5,809 nt of DNA from Lachnospiraceae bacterium UBA3845 (lineage in GTDB: Bacteria; Bacillota; Clostridia; Lachnospirales; Lachnospiraceae). The notes beneath the pieces were generated by a model. It saw only the letters and a list, made by a program, of their open reading frames with translations, made no database searches and was not told where the DNA came from. This document shows positions 1-5,809 of the stretch, piece after piece (within the stretch, counting starts at the first letter, position 1; every line of letters begins with the position of its first letter). The stretch covers positions 28,737-34,545 of the forward strand of contig DGHP01000071.1 of the NCBI GenBank assembly GCA_002392705.1. Reading direction: 5' to 3'. The position numbers and the translations under genes are program-made.

Positions 1-195
1 GAGATCTATGCGCGAAGAGGGTATATCTTCAGCTCCAGCGAGCTGTCGGATTATTTCCGGCAGAAGAACTGGTACTGGGGGACGACAGACGCCTCCGCCT
101 TCTCCTCTTCCGTATTCAACACCTTCGAGAGCACGAATATCATGTTTCTCGACCAGGCGGAGCATTCCGTGAATCCGAACGGCTATCTGCTCGAC
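1..195 (+). repeat. YARHG repeat unit, copy 1 (partial)
   Basis: This 65-codon stretch aligns without gaps to codons 121-185 (nt 361-555), with 36 of 65 residues identical by hand count. The period is exactly 360 bases. The nucleotide match is strongest over the first 30 bases (1-30 against 361-390). The unit probably extends upstream beyond the window. Confidence 0.85.
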
Positions 196-558
196 CAGCC
201 GGGCTATTCCTATGCGGGCATCGGTTCCTATTCCGCCGCGCCCGTGACCGCGAAGACGGTTTCGCACAGCGACTATTATTTCTATGACAGCGCGATCCGC
301 TATCTGACGGAAGCGGAAGTGAGCGGCCTGTCTCTTCAGCAGCTCTGCTACGCGCGCAACGAGATCTACGCGCGCAGGGGATACATCTTCCAGTCGGAGG
401 AACTGCGAAGCTATTTCGGCGGAAAGTCCTGGTATTATCCGACGATCTCTTCAGACTGTTTCTCGGATTCGGTGTTCAATTCCTATGAGCTTGCGAATAT
501 TACCCTGCTGAAGAACCATGAGTACGCGATCAATCCGAACGGATACCAGCTGTACTGA
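1..558 (+). CDS. YARHG-domain protein, two domain copies, 5' end missing
   Basis: The reading frame is open from the first base to a TGA at 556-558, so only the last 185 residues are visible and the start lies outside the window. Two copies of a YARHG domain can be read. The core EIYARRGYIF occurs at visible residues 1-10 and again at 121-130. Both copies continue with a conserved aromatic WY pair and end in NPNGY. Copy 2 is complete and begins near residue 90 with SDYYFYDSAIRYLTEAE. Copy 1 has lost its front to the window edge. YARHG domains are presumed extracellular and are common in Firmicutes membrane or surface proteins, but no biochemical function is established. The visible part has no membrane segment or sorting motif, so any signal peptide or anchor would be N-terminal and unseen. 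Its two cysteines (residues 116 and 153) are not arranged as a metal site. addB follows after 16 bases with no terminator. The family call is firm; the function is unknown. Confidence 0.88.
   Translation, partial: EIYARRGYIFSSSELSDYFRQKNWYWGTTDASAFSSSVFNTFESTNIMFLDQAEHSVNPNGYLLDQPGYSYAGIGSYSAAPVTAKTVSHSDYYFYDSAIRYLTEAEVSGLSLQQLCYARNEIYARRGYIFQSEELRSYFGGKSWYYPTISSDCFSDSVFNSYELANITLLKNHEYAINPNGYQLY
361..555 (+). repeat. YARHG repeat unit, copy 2
   Basis: This is the second copy of the duplicated domain and ends at the stop codon, so the protein finishes immediately after the NPNGY motif. Conserved positions against copy 1 include EIYARRGYIF, the K-x-WY pair, F-S-x-SVFN, N-I, and NPNGY. Many third-codon positions differ between the copies, which suggests an old duplication under protein-level selection rather than a recent copying event. 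Confidence 0.85.
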
Positions 559-562
559 CAAA

Positions 563-567
563 AGAGG
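563..567 (+). promoter_or_regulatory. Ribosome binding site of addB
   Basis: AGAGG lies 7 bases before the ATG at 575, within the 16-base gap after the YARHG gene. The site and spacing support that ATG, and the predicted protein begins MALRFILGSSGAGKS, matching the usual position of the AddB P-loop close to the N-terminus. Confidence 0.8.
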
Positions 568-574
568 ATAAAAC

Positions 575-3500
575 ATGGCGTTGAGATTCATACTGGGATC
601 TTCGGGCGCAGGCAAGAGCCGTCTCCTGTTCGAGACGGCTCTTCGGCAGGCGGGGGAGCATCCCGGCAGACGTTATATCATACTGGTGCCGGAGCAGTTC
701 ACCATGCAGACGCAGAGAGAACTGGTGGAACTCAGTCCGGTGCACGGAATTCTGAATATTGATGTCCTGAGCTTTACCAGGCTGGCCTACAGGGTTTTTG
801 AAGAGACCGGGGTGAAGAAGAGGACGGTTCTTACCGAGACCGGGAAGAGTCTTCTGCTGAGGCTGATCGCAGCCAGGGAGGCGTCCGGTCTTTCTTTGCT
901 GTCCGGGGTCCTGGACAGGCCGGGATGCCTGGATGAACTGAAGTCCATCCTGTCGGAGCTGGACCAGTACGGGATCGGGGAAAAGGAGCTGGAGCAGATC
1001 ATCGAAAGGCTGGAGAAGCCGAAGGGACCCGGCATGACCGGAGAGCGTCCTGCCCTGGCAGGGAAGCTGCGGGAGATTCTCGCGCTCCAGAAAGCATTTC
1101 TCCGCTATCAGGAGGACCGTTTTATCACCGCGCAGATGCTGCCCCAGCTCCTGTGCGAGAAGGCGCCCCGCTCCCGGCTCCTGAAGGGCTGCGGGATCTT
1201 TCTGGACGGATATACCGGCTTTACCCCCGCGCAGCTGGATGTTCTGACGACCCTCTTCCCTCTTGCGGATGATATTACGGTGACGGTAACCCTGCCCCCC
1301 ACAGAGTTGCATATATGGAAGAAGGGGAGCTGGAGGGAGATAACGGACAGGGCCGTGGCGGACCATGATCTCTTCGCCCTGTCAAAACGGACGATTCAGT
1401 CTCTGATCAGAAGCGCTTTTGACGCGGGAACGGCGGTGGATGAGGAACCGGTCCTGCTTGACGGAAGCTGCGGCCGGCTGAAAAAGGGGTCAGAACTGGA
1501 ATATCTGGAGCAGCATCTGCTCCGGATGGGGAAAAAGAAGCCGTTTGCCGGAGAATACACCGGTCAGATCAGCCTGCGCCCCTGCGCCGATCCGTCTGAA
1601 GAGGTTCTGGCCGCGGCGGCTGCCATCGATACGCTGACCCGGCGCGGCGGCCTGCATTACCGGGACATCGCTGTCGTCTGCGGCAGCCTCCCCGCTTATT
1701 CGGAGTATGCCCGCAGGTATTTCAGCCGCTACCGGATTCCTTTTTTTATCGACCGGTCAGTCAATGTTGTGCTGAATCCGGCTTTTGAGTTCGTGTCCGC
1801 CGCCTGCGCTGTACTGGATTCGAATTTCTCTTATGAGAGCATGATGCGGCTTTTCCGCACAGGATTTGTTTTCGCATGCCCTGAGGACGCGGACTTTCTG
1901 GAGAACTATCTGCTGGCGGCGGGGATCAGAGGCCGGAAGGCCTGGACAGAGCCCTGGACGCGGCAGACCCGGACCATGGACGCGGAGAAAACAGCGGAGG
2001 CAGACCGCCTGAGAGGGGAATTCATGGACAGATTCGGACCCTTCGCGGAGGAGATGCGAAGAGGGAAGAATACCGTCCGCGCTTACGCGAAAGCCCTCTG
2101 GGAGATGCTGACTTCCTTCGGACTGCCCGGGAAGCTTTCCCTTTTAAAGGAGAAGGCTCTGGAGAGGGGCGAACCGGACCGGGCCCGGGAGTATGACCAG
2201 GTGACCGGCGTGATCGCCTCGGTTCTTGACGAGGCGGTAAGCCTGACAGGTGATGAGAGCGTCACGAGAAAGCAGTTTGAGAAGATCCTTGAGGCCGGTT
2301 TTTCGGAGGCCAGGATCGGTATCATTCCGCCGGGGATTGACGAGGTGCATGTGGGAGATCTGGAGCGGACCAGGCTGAATCATGTGAGCGTCATCTTTTT
2401 CCTGGGCCTCAATGATGCGTACATTCCCCGGCGTGCGGCGCAGGGCGGCATCCTTACGGATATGGAGCGGGAGTTCCTGAAAATGAGTGACGTAAGGCTG
2501 GCGCCGACGGCAAAAGAACAGGCGAATATACAGGAGTTTTATCTCTATCTGATGCTGACCAAAGCGGAAAAGAAGCTGCTTCTGTCCTGGTCGTCGGTCG
2601 GCAGCGACGGTAAGCAGATGCGGCCATCCTATCTGGCGGGCCAGATCCGGGAGCTCTTTCCTGAGGCGGAGCTTCTGCCCGGACCCGGAAAGGATCCCTA
2701 CCGGCTGGTTGTCTCCCCGAGGACCGGGCTGCCGGTTCTGGCGGGGGAACTGTCCGCAATCGGAAGAGGGGAAGGAAAGGAACTGCCCGGAAAGACCGCT
2801 TCGGTGAGGGAACTGATGAAGCTCTACCTGCCGGAAGGACCTTATGCCGACCGGGCGCTGGCCATGATCGGGACTGCGGCCCCCCAGGCCGGGGAGGCAC
2901 TTCTGGGGCTTAAGGAGAGAGAGAAGCAGAAGACCGCCCTGAGCAGGGATCTGGCGGCAGGACTGTACGGGGAGATCCTGTCAGGATCCGTGACGCGGCT
3001 GGAGACCTTTGCCGGCTGCGCTTTTGCTCATTTTCTGACCTACGGGCTGAAGCTTGAGGAGCGGGAGGAGTACGAGGTCCGGGCGGCGGACGTCGGCAGC
3101 ATTCTTCACAGGGCTGCCGAAGTTTTCTGCAGGAGAGTCTCCGGCAGCGGAGAATACAGCTGGAGAAACCTTCCGGACGCGGTCCGTGAGGAATGGGCGG
3201 AGGAGGCTCTGCGGGAAGTGATCGACGGCATGCCGTCGGATATCTTTTCCTCTACCGCAAGATACGGGGCGCTGCCTGAGCGGCTGGATCAGATTCTGAA
3301 GCGTTCCGTATGGGCCATGCAGAAGCAGATCTCGGCGGGGCTGTTTGAACCCGCTTCCTTTGAGATCGGCTTTGATTCCCTCCGGGACCTCTCCGCGGTC
3401 AGCATCGATCTGGGAGAAGGACGGAAGATGCGCCTCCACGGGCGGATTGACCGGATTGATCTGTCGGAAGACGCAGAGCACAGGGTACTCTACGTGAAGG

Positions 3501-4117
3501 TGACGGATTATAAGACGGGCTCAAAAAAACTGGATCTGAATGCGTTCTGGTCCGGGGAACAGCTGCAGCTGATTGTATATATGGACGCGGCGTCCCAGAT
3601 GGAGGAGATCGCATATCGCGGCGGGAAGATTGTGTGCGCGGGCATCTTCTATTATCAGATGAAGGATCCGGTCCTGAGATGGGATCCCTCGGCGGATCCG
3701 GATGAGGACCGTCTGGAAGAACTGAAGGTGGACGGCCTGGTCAATGACGATCCCGGGGTGCTGCGCAGGCTGGATCAGAATCTGCAGGGAAAATCCCGCG
3801 TGATTCCGGTGACGCTGAACAAGGACGGACTGCCGAATTCCTTTTCCCATACGGCAAGCCCGGAGCAGCTGGAGCTGCTGCGCGCCTATGCGCGGAAAAA
3901 GATGGCGGAACTGGGGAAGGCGGTTTTTGATGGGGAGATCAGCCCTTCCCCGGTCAGGGACGGAACACGGACCACATGCGATTACTGCCTTTACAGGGAT
4001 ATATGCAGGTTTGATCCTTCCAGGGAGGATATGAGCTACAGGAATCTGAAACACTGGAAGAAGGATGACCTATGGCAGGCCATGCGTCTCAGCACCCGGG
4101 GTAATGGTGAAAGCTGA
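575..4117 (+). CDS. addB: AddB, subunit B of the AddAB helicase-nuclease (complete)
   Basis: AddB pairs with AddA in the cytoplasm to unwind and resect double-strand DNA ends, and in Bacillus it carries Chi recognition. At 1180 residues it is close to the usual Firmicutes length. The Walker A motif GSSGAGKS is at residues 8-15, followed by the family-typical VPEQFTMQTQREL at 38-50. Residues 584-620 hold the characteristic block containing DEVHVGDLERTRLNHV and GLNDAYIPRR. The C-terminal RecB-family nuclease shows H845 in GSILHRAAEVF, D959 in GRIDRID, D978 and K980 in VTDYKTG, and Q996-x-Q998 in EQLQLIVY. Four cysteines, C815, C1135, C1138 and C1144, fit the Fe-S cluster that staples the nuclease domain; their C-x2-C-x5-C tail and distance from the first cysteine match Bacillus AddB as I recall it. 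No key residue is missing. It follows the YARHG gene by 16 bases and precedes addA by 43. A perfect hairpin lies in codons 14-23. Confidence 0.98.
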   Translation: MALRFILGSSGAGKSRLLFETALRQAGEHPGRRYIILVPEQFTMQTQRELVELSPVHGILNIDVLSFTRLAYRVFEETGVKKRTVLTETGKSLLLRLIAAREASGLSLLSGVLDRPGCLDELKSILSELDQYGIGEKELEQIIERLEKPKGPGMTGERPALAGKLREILALQKAFLRYQEDRFITAQMLPQLLCEKAPRSRLLKGCGIFLDGYTGFTPAQLDVLTTLFPLADDITVTVTLPPTELHIWKKGSWREITDRAVADHDLFALSKRTIQSLIRSAFDAGTAVDEEPVLLDGSCGRLKKGSELEYLEQHLLRMGKKKPFAGEYTGQISLRPCADPSEEVLAAAAAIDTLTRRGGLHYRDIAVVCGSLPAYSEYARRYFSRYRIPFFIDRSVNVVLNPAFEFVSAACAVLDSNFSYESMMRLFRTGFVFACPEDADFLENYLLAAGIRGRKAWTEPWTRQTRTMDAEKTAEADRLRGEFMDRFGPFAEEMRRGKNTVRAYAKALWEMLTSFGLPGKLSLLKEKALERGEPDRAREYDQVTGVIASVLDEAVSLTGDESVTRKQFEKILEAGFSEARIGIIPPGIDEVHVGDLERTRLNHVSVIFFLGLNDAYIPRRAAQGGILTDMEREFLKMSDVRLAPTAKEQANIQEFYLYLMLTKAEKKLLLSWSSVGSDGKQMRPSYLAGQIRELFPEAELLPGPGKDPYRLVVSPRTGLPVLAGELSAIGRGEGKELPGKTASVRELMKLYLPEGPYADRALAMIGTAAPQAGEALLGLKEREKQKTALSRDLAAGLYGEILSGSVTRLETFAGCAFAHFLTYGLKLEEREEYEVRAADVGSILHRAAEVFCRRVSGSGEYSWRNLPDAVREEWAEEALREVIDGMPSDIFSSTARYGALPERLDQILKRSVWAMQKQISAGLFEPASFEIGFDSLRDLSAVSIDLGEGRKMRLHGRIDRIDLSEDAEHRVLYVKVTDYKTGSKKLDLNAFWSGEQLQLIVYMDAASQMEEIAYRGGKIVCAGIFYYQMKDPVLRWDPSADPDEDRLEELKVDGLVNDDPGVLRRLDQNLQGKSRVIPVTLNKDGLPNSFSHTASPEQLELLRAYARKKMAELGKAVFDGEISPSPVRDGTRTTCDYCLYRDICRFDPSREDMSYRNLKHWKKDDLWQAMRLSTRGNGES
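614..643 (+). repeat. Perfect 12-bp inverted repeat inside the start of addB
   Basis: The left arm AAGAGCCGTCTC (614-625) and right arm GAGACGGCTCTT (632-643) are exact reverse complements around a 6-base loop, CTGTTC. The arms are codon-aligned: left K14-S15-R16-L17, loop L18-F19, right E20-T21-A22-L23. K14 and S15 are the last two residues of the Walker A motif. In mRNA it would form a strong stem-loop starting 39 bases after the A of the start codon. No T-run follows, so it does not look like an intrinsic terminator. The structure is certain as sequence; a role is not. Confidence 0.85.
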
Positions 4118-4119
4118 GA

Positions 4120-4134
4120 GCCGGCCGGACCGGC
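4120..4134 (+). repeat. Short GC-only hairpin in the addB-addA spacer
   Basis: GCCGG (4120-4124) and CCGGC (4130-4134) can pair across a 5-base loop, CCGGA, just after the addB stop codon. The stem is only 5 bp and no T-run follows, so it is not a convincing terminator. Overlapping CCGG words allow alternative pairings. It might affect translation of addA or RNA processing, or it may simply reflect a GC-rich spacer. Confidence 0.4.
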
Positions 4135-4152
4135 GGACAGATACGGGAAAAT

Positions 4153-4157
4153 GGTGA
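4153..4157 (+). promoter_or_regulatory. Possible weak ribosome binding site of addA
   Basis: GGTGA lies only 3 bases before the addA ATG, closer than optimal. The other candidate, GGGA at 4145-4148, is 12 bases away, which is rather far. Neither is a strong site. This suggests that addA translation may depend partly on ribosomes finishing addB, though the 43-base gap is longer than in typical tight coupling. Confidence 0.35.
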
Positions 4158-4160
4158 ATC

Positions 4161-5809
4161 ATGACAGACAGATGGACCGATGAACAGAAACAGGTGATCC
4201 GTTCCAGGGGGCAGAATCTCCTGGTCGCCGCGGCAGCGGGTTCGGGAAAGACAGCCGTCCTGGTAGAGCGCATCCTCGGAAGGCTTCTGGACAGGGAGCA
4301 TCCGCTCAGCCTGGACAGGATCCTGGTTGTCACATTTACAAACGCGGCCGCCGCCCAGCTCCGGGAGCGGGTCCGCGAGGCGGTGACGCAGGCCCTTGAC
4401 AGGGATCCGGAGAATCCCGCGGCCATCCGCCAGATGTCGCTTCTTAACAATGACCATATCCAGACCATCGACAGTTTCTGCCTGGATGTGATCCGCGATC
4501 ATTACAGTGAGATCGGCCTGGACCCCGCTTTCAGGATCGGGGATGAGGGCGAACTGAAGCTTATGCGCTCGGAGGCGGCAGGGCAGGTTCTGGAGGAACT
4601 CTATGAATCCGCCGACAGGGATTTCCTGGATTTTTCCCGCTGCTACGCGCCCGGCAGGGATGACCGGAAGCTGGAAAGCTATATTGAGGAATTCTATCTT
4701 TTTTCCGTTGCCCACCCCTTCCCTGCTCTCTGGCGCAGGCGCTGCGCTGAGGCTTACAGGGAGACAGATGCGGAAGACGGAGAAACCGGAAGGGGCCCGG
4801 AAGCGCCCTGGCTGAAGCTGCTTCTGGAGTACGCCGGCATGCGCCTTGCGGATACGGAAGATCTCCTGCGCGAGCTTCTGCGGATTGCAGGCGGGGCAGG
4901 CGGCCCTTCTGTATATATTCCGGTCCTGGAAAACGATCTGGAAATCATCAGGAATCTCAGAGCCTGCGGGAGCTATGCCGGATTATATGCATGCTTTTCG
5001 GGGCTTAAGTTTAAGAACCTGCCGGGAAAGAAGGATCCGGCGGCTGATCCGCAGCTGCGGGAATATGTGAGGGAGCTCAGGAAAAACTTAAAGGAGGCCG
5101 TCCTGAAGCTCGGGAAGGATTATTTCTCTCTTCCGCCGGCGCTGGCACAGGAGTTCCGACTTGAGGCAGGGCGTTTTATGGATACCCTGGTACGCATGAC
5201 GGATCTCTTTGAGCTGCGCTTCTGCGAGGCCAAGGAGGAGAAGAATATCCTGGATTTTTCGGATGTGGAGCATGCGGCGCTGCGGGTTCTGCTTGAGATG
5301 AAGGAGGACGGATCCCCGGCTCTTGCTGAAGACGGGTCCTGCGTTCCCTCCGCATCGGCACGGGAGTACAGGGATTATTTTCAGGAAGTCTATATCGATG
5401 AATACCAGGATTCGAACCCCGTCCAGGAGCTTCTGCTCAGAAGCGTGTCCAGGGAGGAGACGGGAGAAGGAAACCGCTTCATGGTCGGCGACGTGAAGCA
5501 GAGCATTTACCGTTTCCGCATGGCGGAGCCCGGCATATTCATGGAAAAATATGACAATTATCCGGAGGAGGCGGACGGAGTCAGCAGGCGGATTGATCTG
5601 CATAAGAATTTCCGGAGCCGCGCCCAGGTTCTGGATTCCGTCAATCTGGTTTTCCGCCAGATTATGAGAAGGGAGATCGGGGGAATTTCCTACGGGCCGG
5701 CGGAGTCTCTGGATGCGGGCAAGAGCTTTCCGGACCTGCCGGAGGGGGGAAAGCTTTCTGACTATGAAGCGGAGCTGATCCTTACAGAACCCGCAGATCT
5801 TACAGCAGA
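4161..5809 (+). CDS. addA: AddA, subunit A of the AddAB helicase-nuclease (3' end missing)
   Basis: AddA is the UvrD/RecB-like superfamily 1 motor and one of the two nucleases of AddAB. I translated this frame by hand: it is open from ATG 4161 to the window end, giving 549 codons plus two bases. The start is well fixed because an in-frame TGA lies at 4155-4157 and the protein opens MTDRWTDEQ, with the Q-motif glutamine at residue 9. Visible helicase motifs are Walker A AAAGSGKT (24-31), motif Ia VTFTNAAAAQLRER (57-70), HIQTIDSFC (99-107), LDFSDVEH (364-371), Walker B VYIDEYQDSN (410-419, D413-E414), motif III FMVGDVKQSIYRFR (440-453) and motif IV around LHKNFRSR (480-487). Family members are about 1200 residues, so roughly the last 650, with the remaining motor motifs and the RecB-type nuclease, lie beyond the window. 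No frameshift or internal stop was seen. Confidence 0.97.
   Translation, partial: MTDRWTDEQKQVIRSRGQNLLVAAAAGSGKTAVLVERILGRLLDREHPLSLDRILVVTFTNAAAAQLRERVREAVTQALDRDPENPAAIRQMSLLNNDHIQTIDSFCLDVIRDHYSEIGLDPAFRIGDEGELKLMRSEAAGQVLEELYESADRDFLDFSRCYAPGRDDRKLESYIEEFYLFSVAHPFPALWRRRCAEAYRETDAEDGETGRGPEAPWLKLLLEYAGMRLADTEDLLRELLRIAGGAGGPSVYIPVLENDLEIIRNLRACGSYAGLYACFSGLKFKNLPGKKDPAADPQLREYVRELRKNLKEAVLKLGKDYFSLPPALAQEFRLEAGRFMDTLVRMTDLFELRFCEAKEEKNILDFSDVEHAALRVLLEMKEDGSPALAEDGSCVPSASAREYRDYFQEVYIDEYQDSNPVQELLLRSVSREETGEGNRFMVGDVKQSIYRFRMAEPGIFMEKYDNYPEEADGVSRRIDLHKNFRSRAQVLDSVNLVFRQIMRREIGGISYGPAESLDAGKSFPDLPEGGKLSDYEAELILTEPADLTA

Noticed and set aside
480..574. Possible internal promoter for addB in the 3' end of the YARHG gene
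   Set aside because: I found no pair of -35 and -10 like hexamers with acceptable spacing, so no promoter is called.
530..1366. Long 278-codon open frame on the minus strand, antisense to the start of addB
   Set aside because: It lies almost wholly inside addB. The translation is Gln/Leu/Arg-rich with no recognisable domain, as expected for a shadow of GC-rich coding sequence.
1505..1525. Imperfect inverted repeat CTGGAGCA / TGCTCCGG in addB
   Set aside because: The stem is 6 perfect pairs plus a wobble and one more pair. Stems of this size are expected by chance in several kilobases of GC-rich sequence.
3521..4054. 177-codon minus-strand frame antisense to the AddB nuclease domain
   Set aside because: It sits opposite the conserved nuclease and Fe-S motifs of AddB and has no recognisable product of its own.
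4089..4715. 208-codon minus-strand frame opposite the addB-addA junction and early addA
   Set aside because: The plus strand here encodes unmistakable AddA helicase motifs. The antisense product has no recognisable domain, so it is a coding shadow.
4733..4747. GCGCAG / CTGCGC hairpin with a 3-base loop in addA
   Set aside because: It has only six pairs, lies inside coding sequence and has no T-run, so it is compatible with chance.
4603..4815. Plus-strand 70-codon frame within addA
   Set aside because: It is out of frame with addA, which is continuous here and matches its family. No domain or ribosome binding site supports a separate gene.

Overview
The window is ordinary chromosomal sequence from a bacterium, read entirely on the + strand. 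It carries three genes in a row: the 3' end of a gene for a secreted or surface protein with two YARHG domains, a complete addB, and the first part of addA. The AddB protein is of the long Firmicutes type, with an N-terminal P-loop, a C-terminal RecB-family nuclease and four cysteines for an iron-sulfur cluster. The addB-addA order and the YARHG domains also point to Firmicutes. The DNA is fairly GC-rich by eye, which together with protein wording fits a Clostridia or Lachnospiraceae-like organism. That placement is an inference and no taxon is proven here.

Layout: positions 1-558 hold the last 185 codons of the YARHG protein, two domain copies exactly 120 codons apart. After 16 bases carrying a Shine-Dalgarno sequence, addB runs from 575 to 4117 (1180 residues). 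A 43-base spacer with a small GC hairpin leads to addA, which starts at 4161 and runs open off the window end at 5809, so 549 codons are visible. No intrinsic terminator is seen between any of the genes, so a single transcript is plausible. The promoter would lie upstream of the window.

AddA and AddB together form the AddAB helicase-nuclease, which processes double-strand DNA breaks for RecA-mediated repair and degrades linear foreign DNA. AddA supplies the motor and one nuclease; AddB supplies Chi recognition, the second nuclease and the Fe-S domain. The YARHG protein has no known link to repair, and its position may be chance.

I found no mobile element, CRISPR array, RNA gene or convincing new system. 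The one structure unexplained by the genes is a perfect 12-bp inverted repeat with a 6-base loop inside the addB P-loop region (614-643). The addB-addA junction is a lesser point of interest.
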